NCBI RefSeq assembly: GCF_014839805.1
Contig: NC_051117.1
Location: 3,162,001-3,226,000, forward strand
Direction of reading: 5' to 3'
Origin: Manduca sexta
Lineage: Eukaryota > Arthropoda > Insecta > Lepidoptera > Sphingidae
DNA: 64,000 nucleotides
The position numbers and the translations under genes were made by a program. The notes beneath the pieces are model-generated. The model worked only from the letters and a program-made list of their open reading frames with translations, was not told the DNA's origin and searched no databases. Of this stretch, positions 49,047-60,450 are shown one piece after another (position 1 is the first letter of the stretch; every line of letters starts with the position of its first letter).

Positions 49047-49346
49047 GGCCGTATTCATTAATCAATTTCATGTTTGAGTAATGTCTCAAGAAGACATTTG
49101 GTATATTTAATTATTCAATAAACTAAGCTTAAGCTGTCATTTATGGGGTTGTTCTAGGCTGAATCAGCGTTGTCGAATAACAGCTCCCGAAATCCATTAC
49201 ATATAAAGGTATAATTTGGGCTGTTATTGCAGCTTTGAATATGTTTTTTTAATTAGCGCCTTTCTTAAGATGCTGATTTAATTTAGCAGCGTCTCAAGTG
49301 ATATCACAGTTCAGAGCGAAACAAAGTTGCATATATTAATACGGCC
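49047..49346. mobile_element. MITE with GGCCGTATT terminal inverted repeats
   Basis: GGCCGTATTCATTAAT at the left faces ATTAATACGGCC at the right, inverse except for a small insertion. The interior of about 270 bases is non-coding. The target duplication is uncertain. Confidence 0.5.
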
Positions 49347-51350
49347 CTATGTCCTTAAATCTATGTAACATGGAAATTGTTAATAGTCAAACTCGCTACA
49401 GCAATAATCATTGAATTTATAACTAATGAATAAAAATTAAATGACAGGTGCTACGTGGTAATCCATAAATTAATTTTATTAAAGGAAATGGAAATCTCTT
49501 TGTTAAAATGTGGTGAAATATAAAAATAAAGAAAAATAAATATGAGAATTTCAATGAACCCAGAAGCTTCTCTTCTTTTACGAAGGTTCCTAGACCTGAA
49601 ATTTGAGCTAGATAAGACACACGCCTAAATTTCGTAACGTCGATGTACCTGCACTTATGCCTTTACAAGTTATCTCGAAGATAATCATTGTGTTTTCAAT
49701 GCATAACGTAAATACGAGAGATCATTGAAAAACGCACGTCGTTTTGCAACATTTATTAATTATTGCATGAATTTATTGAGCAATTATTTATCAAGTGTGA
49801 ATAACACCATGTAAACGTTTACGCGCACTTATCACCCCTGACTACAACAGAATAGTATTGAAAAATCTACTTTAGATATATTATGGTATACGGTACATTT
49901 AATATACCTGCGTTTAAAACAGTTTTATGATAGGAAGTCGAATATCTAGGTCTTTCATCCGCGAGATCCTTTCCATAGGCTCCAACGTATCGCTTTGAAT
50001 TTGTCCGTCACCTGTGTTTTTCAAGTTTAAAGAACATGATAGGCTAACATTATGATTTGTGTAGTGTTTTGTAATTCGTCGTATTGCTACTCTATTATCA
50101 GTTACAGTGCAACAAGAGACATTTTGATCTTGACATTCAACGGTATAAAATCATCAAAACATTTCGTATAAAACGCACTCTACACCAAATTAGTTAAGTT
50201 CATTTTTCTGTACCGTTTTTCATATGAATATATGTTCAGAATCAACAGCTGCTTTTAAGGATGACCCAAAATCTATCTAAATAATAATAATTTCTAATAA
50301 TTATTATAAATATAGATTCATCATTATTTTTTTCCATTTTCTTTTTGTCTACTTAACTGCTTTTGAATAATATATAAGTATGTAGATAAATTTAAAAACT
50401 AGATTATATTGCAGTTAAATTTTCCTGCTATTGTATGCTGTGCCTACATGTACAGAGTTACAAGTAAAGAGCAATTATTCTTTATTAATAGTAAGTAGGG
50501 TATATCATATTATTGTTTGTATCAAGTCATGTAGACCATATAAATAAAAAAATAATAAAAAATAAATCGAGCCGATCTGTCGACAGGTGTATAAGTCTGC
50601 GTCACCCTTTACGCGTGCTGCATTGTCATTCATCAGTGAATATAGAGTCGGCGGCGGACGAACCGAGTTTTTGCACACAACCGGCCCCCACATAATGAAC
50701 GCAATTAACGTGTATTAGAAATCGTAATTTATGTGCCGGTCACGAGATTGTTGCATAGTCGCAAATGCTATGCGCCTGCCACAACGGCGTTACAGTAATA
50801 GTAGTTTTTAATGTTGGACGAAATAATTGGCACGAAAATCGTTTGAAAAAGTTTTATAATGGCTTCATAAAGTAGTTTGGCGTGATATTTTTTATACGAC
50901 GCTATGGCACAAGCAGCAGGCACAAGCAGCATGCCGCTAAGTACCTACTATGTAAACTACAACGTCGACCCTTAAACAGCAATTAGCAGCGCCTACAGCT
51001 TAAGCAGCAAGTAGTTCATGGAGTTACATTAAGTTCGTCACCCTGAGGCATTAAATATCAACTCTCAATTCTCAGTTATATAAATACCTAGAGTCCACAG
51101 CGAAATACTAAATAATTATACCGCCTACAAGTTAATTACACACGTTAGTAGCTCTACGCGTCAACGTGGATCGACGTCGGCGCACGTAACGTCGCGTCAC
51201 GCGCCATTGCGTCACGGTTGCAACACGCATTCGTAACAAAGCGGGCGAACACCTTATCGGAGTAACTTATGAACTCACGCCTTTTAGGGCTTTTGTTATA
51301 ATAAGGTGTTTTAGGATTTCGTATACAAGTTGCCAAGCCTGATCACTAAC

Positions 51351-51586
51351 GGCCATATTCATAAACGTTATTTATTTAAGGATGAAGCATTGTTGTGATA
51401 ACAAGTCTGTTTCTCAGTTTTCGTTTATCTGACAGCCAACTTGATTAAAGTTGGAACTAAATATTGGCGAATCACAACAGCCCTATGTCTACGCACTGCG
51501 AGGCTGTCATGCCGTCAGCACTGAGAAACAGACTGGTTATCACAGCAATGCTCCGTACTTACATTAATAACGTTTATAAATAAGGG
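51351..51586. mobile_element. Foldback MITE with long inverted arms
   Basis: The left arm runs from GGCCATATTCATAAACGTTA through 'tgttgtgataacaagtctgt' to 'ttctcagt'. The right arm is its inverse with few changes ('actgagaaacagactggtta' to 'ataacgtttataaataaggg'). Arms are about 65-70 bases. The terminal text resembles the element at 49047. Confidence 0.7.
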
Positions 51587-53264
51587 GGTAAGTGTATGCC
51601 GCTCCGCGCCGTGCGTTCTGTTCTTAAAAGCTCTGCTTTCTAGAGTATTATGTAGAGACTACAATTTTCACAAAATATGTTATTACAACGGATATAATAT
51701 TAAAAAATATTTTCATAACAATAAAAAGATTTTCCTATCTTTCTAACAATTATCCAAGCAAGCAGAGCATCTGAAACTAGCAATTAATCGATATTACATT
51801 TGTGTACGCAACCAACCGTTACCGACCGTGGCGTGCAGTCCGCGGTGAGGTAACAAAGGAATTTCCATCCTGCGGGAATTGTACAGTTTCTATTGCGCAC
51901 GTGGCTGTTTGTAACTGACCTTAAAATATTATTATGTACAGGCATTAAGTCCGCTTTTGTACAAATTTTATTGTATATGAAGTGCAAATAAATAAATTAA
52001 TTATTAAGTTAGCAAGACTTACACCATATTGGTTTTACTTTTTAATTATTGTACAAACAATGTAAAATCCCCAAAAATAATGAGTTACGAAGTACTATAA
52101 GAGATTACCATTAGATTTTTTCCTGGATATACACTAATTGACCTCAGGAAGCGCGCCAAACTTAATGTACGAATTTTATCGGGTATGAAATATATCGTGT
52201 GACCATTCTGCAAACACGAATCCAATCCTCGTACAAACGACTCCATACTCAAATAATAATCCAAAACTCATCAGTCCCCTCACATCTATTTACCAAAACC
52301 GCGTACATTTTAATATCGCCAACCCTAAATCTGCATCAAAACAAAAACAAAAAGTGTCCAGAGACGAAGGTACAAACACCGCGCGCCCAGCAACACTCCA
52401 ATCGATACAGGCCGTAATGTGCCGGTCGGTAGGGCTGCCCGGACCTCAGTGAGGACATTCATGCGATCACCGACGATTCCAAGATAAACTGTCGGATAAG
52501 CGGACGAAATGGTAAAGCTTGTGTTTCACCTGAGAGATACGCTTGGGGCCAGGCGTGCGTGCCTTATTTAAATAGAGATAGGTTTTAAAGACTGATTAGT
52601 GGTGGCATTGTTCTATCAGAGATTAACTGATAGGTATAAATAAGTGGGGTGCAAAGATTTATATATTTTTCTAATTTTAACTTGACATCGACGACCTACA
52701 ATGCAAATATACTGCGAACTATTGTGGTCATTCCATACATTCCATGGACACCCGCTATATACCAGAATATACCTTTACCCATCATTTGAGACGGTGAGGT
52801 TGAGGATAACTTGAGTGACAGCCCTACACGGTGAATATTTTTTTGGTAACATTAATTGACAATAATCCACGCGGAAGTGTTCCCCGAATTCCACCTTTAT
52901 TTCATCTGGTTAAAAACAATCCATTTGACATTCGCTTTTGGGAATTAATTTTGGTTTTCAAAGAATTGCTCTAAATTTATCCTTTTCAAACATGGCGGAA
53001 GAGAGCGGTAAATGTTAATATCCTGATCAAAAATATTTGTACAGCATTCTTTGGCTGTCCAACGGGAAAAGTGGTAAATTAAGGATCATAAAAAAATATT
53101 ATTTGAGTTTTAGCCCCGTAGATAATACCTAGTATATACGAATATATTGTCAATCATGTCAATTTATATATAATCATAAATTGATCTCTCAACCTCCATA
53201 AACCAAAAGGACTATCATTCGTTGAGAATCGGCCCTGATTATTGTATTCAGACAATTGATATAA

Positions 53265-53385
53265 GGGTAAGCTCAGCCATTGTGACACTGCTTGAGCTAG
53301 GCAAACCATAACCTGGACGCGGAAACTGCGTCTCTGTCTACCCCTTATCGGAATAAGTCAAGGGTGTATATATGGAACAAGAGAG
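53265..53385 (+). repeat. SINE-like fragment
   Basis: 'gctcagccattgtgacactg' and 'gcgtctctgtctacccctta' with 'aagtcaagggtg' resemble the tail of the lepidopteran SINE family also seen at 16635 and 18955. The match is weak. Confidence 0.3.
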
Positions 53386-53687
53386 CATGGGCGGGCGAGT
53401 GGACTACCTGGTAGTATTTGAGCATCGCAGAACATTCGTAGATGCGATGCAGACTTTTATTTAGCTACCACATTTCTTACTCTATTGGGCTGTTAAGAGT
53501 ACTGTAACGGCAAAGTTTTTTGAATATGAGGCCTATAAAATCAAAGGCAGCTAAACGCCATAATGTCGTAAAATGAGTTAACTATGGCGTCATCTAGTTT
53601 AATTAGTTGGACACGTTTTAGTGTATTCATTTTACTAACAAATGCAGCTAAGTCCCTAGAAAATTCAGTTCTAAAATCGATATTGGC

Positions 53688-53734
53688 ATCAAAGACAGCT
53701 ACATGCCAACCAGTAAGAATCAAATACAGCTATG
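53688..53734 (+). promoter_or_regulatory. Subterminal repeat pair, left end
   Basis: ATCAAAGACAGCTACATG (from 53688) and AATCAAATACAGCTATG (from 53718) repeat the inner part of the terminal repeat. They may be transposase binding sites by analogy with other DNA transposons; this is inference. Confidence 0.6.
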
Positions 53735-54246
53735 AGTTACGCCTGCCAATCAGAGAGCAAGATTTCGGAGAATCAGCATGGCCGCCGCTATACAATTCAT
53801 GCGAATGCGTCGTCCAGTTTTTGGCGTTATTCTTGTGTTTGTATTGAATTACGTGACAATTCTTTTGCTAAAATTCGAATTTGGAGAGCCATGGAGGTCC
53901 TTGTAACAAGAGCAAGTGCGGGCAAGGCTCGTAAAAGAACAAGAAACCCCGAGAATTGGAAAGCTAATATTGCTAAGAAGAAAAGGTTAGTGATGTATTA
54001 CACGTTTTAGTTCCAAATACCAACTATTAGAATATTATTTTAATACTGCAATAAACAAATACCATATACATACATACAAATTACGCCTGTTTCCCATAGG
54101 AAAGAAAATTACCATTTTAATAATCTATTTTGCCAATAATATTCTGCGTCTTAGTCAAGTGTTTTTAGCCGTGGTGACTTCCCGCGTATTCATTTAATAA
54201 ATCTTATAAACAGACTGGGCGCAGAGAGCGTTATCAAATCTTGTTT

Positions 54247-54346
54247 TAACAATATTCGAACCAACATAGATGTGCCTAGTCTTGTGAAATACCTGTTATC
54301 GACTACCTATCTATTAGGCACATCTATGTTGGTTCGAATATTGTTA
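54247..54346. repeat. 32-bp perfect inverted repeat (hairpin) beside the bro-like gene
   Basis: Bases 54247-54278 (TAACAATATTCGAACCAACA and on) are the exact inverse of 54315-54346, with a 36-base spacer. Outside, the flanks stay similar for about eight more bases (TCTTG). It lies directly after the end of the bro-like remnant, inside the transposon's intron. Confidence 0.95.
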
Positions 54347-54348
54347 CA

Positions 54349-55020
54349 TCAAGAGTTGTACGAGTCACGGAGGAGCAATTCCTTGGTGGGATTAAGCACA
54401 TTGACTCCGTTTGGAATGTTTTTCTGTTGGACGACCAGCTCTTAGCCAGGGGATACCCGCTTGAGGGCTTGCGAGAGGTTTCTCTTTTGCACGCGTATAA
54501 ACTTATAGCAGTCGCCCCTCTTGTAAACGTGGAGATGGTGCTTTGTTTCGTTGCGTTCAATCATCACCGCCAACTTAGGCCGGTCGTCGATGATTTTTTC
54601 AATTAATTTAGCCATTTGTTTATCTTTCTCTATCATCAGGGAAATCAACTTTGGAAATTTGGTTATGACTGATTTGCGAAGAAACGTACGCGCCCGTTTT
54701 CCTGATGGTGGGCAGCACTTCCTCGTAAACGAGGCGCATAAACTGTTCTGCTTGCGATTTGTTTGAGCGCGCTAGTAGAGCGTAGATACCGGGTTCTGAT
54801 ACAAAACCATCTCTTGATGCCAACTTGTTCCATGGACATTTCTATTCATCTGGAACAATTCTATAAACTTTTTTAACATTCTCATAGGTCTTGGGCTAAG
54901 CAAACTCTTTCAGTTAACAATAAATATTATTGTCTTTGGTGATGTACGCCCAACATTTGAAATCACTGCCCTCGTCGCCGAGTTTGGCCAACAGAAATTG
55001 AAACGTTGCAAAGATATTAT
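54349..55020 (-). pseudogene. Decayed bro-like gene (Bro-N and Bro-C regions) of insect-virus type
   Basis: On the - strand one frame from about 55018 down to 54620 matches a Bro-N domain, with the diagnostic core EPGIYALLARS and EEVLPTIRKTGAY. It is broken by in-frame stops at 54914-54916, 54896-54898 and 54842-54844. The reading then shifts to another frame (54648-54442) with a lysine-rich linker and a Bro-C-like part (HHLHVYKRGDCYKFIR); after a TAA at 54442-54444 that frame stays open to a TGA at 54349. bro genes encode DNA-binding proteins of baculoviruses and other large insect DNA viruses. Three stops and a frameshift make this copy non-functional. It is antisense to the transposase gene and lies in its apparent first intron. 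Confidence 0.82.
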
Positions 55021-56932
55021 ACTCGATGCTCTATTAAAGTACAGTAATTTTTCTATTTTACAGGTACATGCCAAAGAAAGCACCAGAACGAATAATCTGT
55101 TTACATAAAATGAACACCTAAAATGTTCAAGTTTGACAATGACTGATATTATGAATTTCCACAGTTCGTTTTATTCCTCAAGTAAACGTAGTGAGCAAGA
55201 TGCTTTGATACTGAAGTGCTGTAAAACGCAGAAGGTAAAAAGAAGGCGTCCTACCAAAAGCATAAGATTGGGTAGAGACTTCAATATCAAATATAGCGTT
55301 TTCAGAGCTCGCCATGACTGTATTCCTGTTTGCCAAAAGCGTTTCTGAGTATACTTGGTATAACAAAATACCGAGTAGAGTACGCTTTAAAAATTTATTT
55401 TATACAGGGAATTTGCCAGAGAACGACGAGGGTGTAATCGTAAGATAAATAAATTTAAAGATCAGAAGGAGTCCATTCGAAATTATATTATGAAACTAAA
55501 ATGTATCGAATCGCATTATTGTCGATCATCCTCTCAAGAACGCAAATACCTATCTAGTGACTTGAATATAAACAAGCTGTACAAAATGTTTAAAGACGAA
55601 AATCCTCAATCTGTTGTAAAACAATCATACTTCCGCCATATTTTTAATAGTGAATTTAATTTAGGTTTCGGTACCCCTAAGACTGATGTCTGCTCAACTT
55701 GTATTGAATTGAATGAGAGAATCAAAAAAGAAAACGATCGAGTCAAGAAAAATGAGTTAATGACTGCACTGAGAGTGCATAAATTAAGAGCAAAGGCGTT
55801 CTTCAAAATGCTGCAGGAGCAAAAGGATGATATGATTACCTTTTCCTTTGATTGCCAGAAAAATTGTCCACTACCTCGAATTCCAGACCAAAGTGCTTAC
55901 TACAGTCGACAATTTTACTTATATAATTTTACTATTGTGCAAGGATCCTCTAAAGACAAGCTTAATAAAACACAACCTTTGCATACACCTGGACAGAAAA
56001 CGAATTTGGTAAAACAGCAAATCAAATAGCATCAGCCGTGTATGATCGATTAAATAAAACTAATTTATCAGGTATCACCATCATACGCTTATTTGCCGAC
56101 GGATGTGGTGGGCAAAACAAAATAGCATAATGCTAAGTATGCTGTCTAAATGGTTATTAGAAAATGTCTCTGTCAAACGTATTGAAATAATATTTCCCGT
56201 AACAGGGCATAGTTTTATGCCCCCGGACAGATTCTTCGGCAATGTAGAAAGGGTTCTAAAGAAGCGAGAAGTAATCATCCAACCAGGAGAATACTGCGAC
56301 ATCATTTCAAGTAATGCGACGGTCACGAATCTAAGGGATATTATAATGTTAGACTTCAAAAGAGCCACTCAAGAGGTTTTAAACCGACAGCGAAATGGCC
56401 ATTCAAAATAACCCAATGCAAAAGATTCATTATAAAAGATCGAAGATCTCAGGAAACACACTTATCCGCGGTGAACAGTTTTATAATTCAGATACAAATA
56501 AAGCCTTTAATGTCTGCAAAACTGGCAAAATACAAGCATGCTTCAACCTACCATCATTTCAACGGGAGTGCCTGTGACGCAGGCAAAAATAACCGATGTT
56601 GAGAAATTATTGGCAAAACATTTTGGATTAGAATGGCAAGAAAGAGAAGATTTACAATTTTACTTAGGTATTATTAGAGGGCCATTTGTTGAAGGAAATC
56701 AAGATTTAGAAGAAAGTTTTTGTGAAGGAATAGCAGAAGAATCACCAGTCTTAAGAATATAATAAGAATAAAACAATACAAGCAATTATTTCACTTAATG
56801 GAAAATTTATTAAAATTTGTCACAAAATAATATAGTTGTTTTTACTTTATCGAACGTATAAGAACATCACTAATCCGAAGAACTTAAAATGGCGGCTGTT
56901 ATTATCAAACTCAGTTATATCCAGTTACTCCG

Positions 56933-56980
56933 AATCAAAGACACCTATGTCCGATAGTTGGAATCAAAGACAGCTAAATG
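56933..56980 (+). promoter_or_regulatory. Subterminal repeat pair, right end
   Basis: AATCAAAGACACCTATGTC (from 56933) and AATCAAAGACAGCTAAATG (from 56962) repeat the left-end motif in the same orientation. Confidence 0.6.
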
Positions 56981-58189
56981 CTATTTTATTTCCACTCTAT
57001 ACTCAAATATAAAGGGAGTTTTATTATTTTAAATTCAGATTATTAGTAATATTATCATTTTTTATAAATCTTGATTAAAATATAGAATATTGTAACTACC
57101 TGAACAAAGTTATCGATTTTTGTAGCTTCCTGAATATTTGATAGACTTGGATTTAGCTGCCTTTGATTTTATAGGCCTCATATGATTGTAGGGAGTAATC
57201 TCGTGAATTTGAAAACGATTTTAAATATTATTTTCACAAATATACACGTTAACTGTCATTCAGTTTCATCTTATTTTCCTCTATTCTTTATACATGAATA
57301 CTTTCACACAGGCCAAGCCACGAGCAAAAGCTTGTTATTAATCATTCGACAGAGGCAGGATCTAATAATCACGAGCAAAAACGAATTTGACATGAATCTA
57401 ATTGAATACCAAGTAATGGACGAACAACCGTACGTGGGGGATATGGAAGAGATCAAGATTAAATGGAGTGGCGGGGCGGGGACGCGGGGTGCGGGCGGTG
57501 GGGGGTGCGATTAATTAATCACGTGGTAAATAATTAGCAGGCACCACTGGCTGCCTGCGGGGCGTCTGCCCTTTGGTATCCTTTTGGTACCATAACGTTG
57601 TCTTGGAAACGGCCGGTCAGTGGTCAATTGGATTATACATATTGTCTGAGGATATATATGACATGTTATAATAGTTATCCCAGTGTGTGGAAAAAATATG
57701 TTTCTAGATCGCTGTAGTCAATAATAGTAATACTATTATTTTTATTTTTAAAAGCACGTTGAGTTATATTGATAATTGAAAACAATGGCAACTAATGAGG
57801 AGAAGTTACCAACATAGGAATCGAATTGTGATCTCTTAAATTTTAGCTGATAAAGTCTCATGCTACGGTTGTCATATCCTCTAAATTACTCGCAAAATAT
57901 TACAATACAGACACCATTCATATTTAACAAATATAACAGTAGCCAGTGTTATGTGTTAAACTATGTAATCGCTACTGGATGAAAAGAGAAGTCCATCATC
58001 AAGTAAACGTAAACCCACAAAACTCATCATTAAATTCAGTCTATGCACCGATATCATCCAGTCACCAACCAGACCTCCCATTACGTCCCTACAGTCTAAC
58101 ATCCAACACTGATTCCCTAAAGCAGTGCAGCCAGTATATGGAGACTGATGAAATCATGTATATTTGTTTCATTATTAATTGAAGGTGGA

Positions 58190-58300
58190 ATAGGTCATTT
58201 GCATGGTAAGCGTCAACTTGCCAATAAACAGTAGCACAACAGCATCCAAAACTTCCAATTAAAAAGTAATGCAATTAACTGTGTAAAGGTTCCCTTCCGA
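58190..58300 (+). repeat. Dispersed repeat, copy 3
   Basis: 'ccaataaacagtagcacaac', 'agcatccaaaacttccaatt' and 'aaaaagtaatgcaatt' follow the order of copies 1 and 2 with more divergence. Confidence 0.45.
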
Positions 58301-60329
58301 TGACCAAGAATTATATTGTAAACTACAATGTCAATCTATAGAGTTCACCTAGCACTAGTTACTTGAAAAATATTGCGTGTGTAATGAAAAATTCCGCGCG
58401 GGAAAAGTGCTCGCGCGCTGGACCCTAAATAATAGCGAAAAACTTCATTATCCTCTTGTTTGAAGCCGCGACCCCCCTCCGCGCGAGTCTGCGGATTACC
58501 CGCGTTAATTCACCGCGCGGTTACTGAAAGCATTTTTAAAGTTGTAGACTTTCTCGCCGTTTGACTCGCGTTAATCGTTCTTGTGAGGTTTCTACTTTGC
58601 AAACTGTGTGCCTTTTATAAAAATTTTCGCTTTACATCACCGCGTAAGTCGAATGTTTCTTCAGAAGTTACGTTTTATTGAGTTTAAAAGGCCTTTCTAA
58701 TCTTTATATGATTTAGCGGTGAAGGCGATGTCTGTGGAGTTTATTTATAGCTTAAGACTGTTTTCTAAGGCGTAGGCATTGATATTAATTATTACCAGGA
58801 TTTGTTGACGGCCAAGCATTCTCGTCAAAATATAGAGTGTTTATCTGGAATCTGGAACAAATTCCAAAACCGAATTAATTGTAATAGTGGCAGCTAAAGA
58901 GTCGGCAAGGATCGATTTCCAACATTAATATAAGTTTTACTTCACAAAATCCAATTGAATTGTCTGCGTTTGATATTTTGCTTAATGTATCGAGAGATTC
59001 GCTGTGTGTCATGAACCGGATATAAGCTCGAAGAAATGAAGGCACTGAGAGCACATCTGCCTTTCGCGTAGATCTTAGGGCATACGTACAAATAAAACTC
59101 TATACTATTACATTAAACTGAAAATTTGATTTTGTTTGAATCTCTGGAACTACTTCTTCGAGTCTGAAAATACTTTTCCTAATAAGAAGGTACAAATAAA
59201 ATGTCCCCACGTCCCTAGTATTAGAATGTAAGTAATTTAGGCGGATTCATAATGTACGATTTATTTGCACGCCCCACATACCGAACTTATCAAGATATTG
59301 ATTAATAACCCAACACGAGCATACACGCGGAACTCGATAACCGTAGATTTTGAAAAAAATCGATTGCTGTATTTTAGTAACACGATGGTAGATCTCTCTA
59401 ATGCGAAAATTCATCAAGTTGTGCAAACATAGTTGATCCGGTTTGAAGGACATTGTGGCCAATATTGCTTGCCATCATAAGACTTCTATCAAACAAATCG
59501 AACAAAAATCACAATGCAATTGCTCCAACATACTATATTCCTATTTTTACGGTTGCTCTTGTTAATGTAAAGCGTAGCGTTGAACCACCTGCAGCGGCAT
59601 GTTCATTTTGTGAATCATCGTTTTTATATCCGTTATATAATTTTCAACAGATGTATGCGACTATCTTAATAAAGGGTGTGTATGCGGCAAAAATTCTCTG
59701 CATTAAACATCATTTTACGTTATTATTTGATAATAAATTTATTAATGATAATCAATGATAACACGCGTCGATGGCGGGTCTAATGGTAAACGTACGACAT
59801 TCACAATATACAGTTGGTGATCAGTTTATAATGAACTATTCGTCCTTCTTCCAGTTGCAATATTACCCGGAATATTCACCCGGAATTAACGTGAAAGAGA
59901 GTCGGCCATAAGAACTAAAGTCAAATCGTTTATGCGCTAAATTAAAGAATATGTTGCGCCAGCCCCACTAAGAACTTGAAGGAAGGAAGGATGGTGGAAG
60001 AGGAAGGTTGAGTGACGGAGTGACGTGTAGCCATCGGCTTGGGTCCTCATACCAGCTACCTACTTCCCGCCACTTTCATATAAAGTTAACCCATCAATCG
60101 CTACGGTTAGTGTAACGGTTAAAACGCCATGGTTACCGTGTACAGCTATCGGACGTTACCACCGATTACGTCACTTCCGGCCGATTAAAACCATTGCGGC
60201 AACATTCGCCACCTCGATTATGATCGCAATCAATACGGCGCGATAACCGTCTGGTTCGATTTTGGCAGTTATGATTTTTACGTAAAAGATAATATAAATT
60301 TTAGGTTTATTTTATTATTTTGTTTTAAG

Positions 60330-60450
60330 AGATCACCGGCAAAATGACTCCACTTCAGCTGGTGGTAAGTAGAGTGGCGTCCAGATAAATATCGGCTAAC
60401 TAGAGATGGTTAACCAACGCCTGGCATAAATATACTGGCCTTGTAGAAGC
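60330..60450 (-). repeat. Hairpin interspersed family, copy 7
   Basis: On the - strand it reads 'aaggccagtatatttatgcc', 'ggttaaccatctctagttag', 'atctggacgccactctactt' and 'accaccagctgaagtggagt', the family order. Confidence 0.6.

Larger units (their letters stand above)
48368..53264. other. Gene-free region upstream of the first visible Pur-alpha exon
   Basis: This is probably intron or 5' flank of Pur-alpha. It holds a dispersed repeat and two MITE-like elements listed separately. The missing N-terminal Pur-alpha exon may lie here or farther up, but no ATG-bearing open segment with a donor in the right phase could be singled out. Confidence 0.45.
53891..56762 (+). pseudogene. Degenerate transposase-like gene, possible DUF7869 family
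   Basis: A first exon (ATG 53891 to 53985) encodes a basic start, ARKRTRNPENWKANIAKKKR, and ends at AAAAG|GTTAGTG. An acceptor ending TATTTTACAG at 55063 opens the next exon in matching phase (YMPKKAPERI). The reading then changes frame several times (near 55115, 55340-55430, 55960-56110, 56400 and 56540). Recognisable blocks follow: HYCRSSSQERKYL, TDVCSTCIELNERIKKEN, TFSFDCQKNCPLPRIP, LFADGCGGQNK and IFPVTGHSFMPPDRFFGNVE, then a C-terminal HFGLEWQEREDLQFYLGII. The spaced acidic residues (SFD, FAD) fit a DDE-type nuclease. I recall insect proteins of this type labelled only by a DUF name; function is inferred from the terminal repeats. Confidence 0.75.
53528..57179 (+). mobile_element. 3.65-kb DNA transposon of an unnamed family, carrying a bro-like gene
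   Basis: The left terminus starts GAGGCCTATAAAATCAAAGG (28 bases to 53555) and the right terminus is its perfect inverse (57152-57179). ATAT flanks both sides (53524-53527 and 57180-57183), either a 4-bp target duplication or part of the repeat, since ATAT is its own inverse. Copies of a motif close to AATCAAAGACAGCTA occur just inside both ends (53687, 53718; 56933, 56962) in the same orientation. The interior holds a broken transposase-like gene on the + strand and a decayed bro-like gene on the - strand. I cannot assign it to a named superfamily. Confidence 0.9.
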
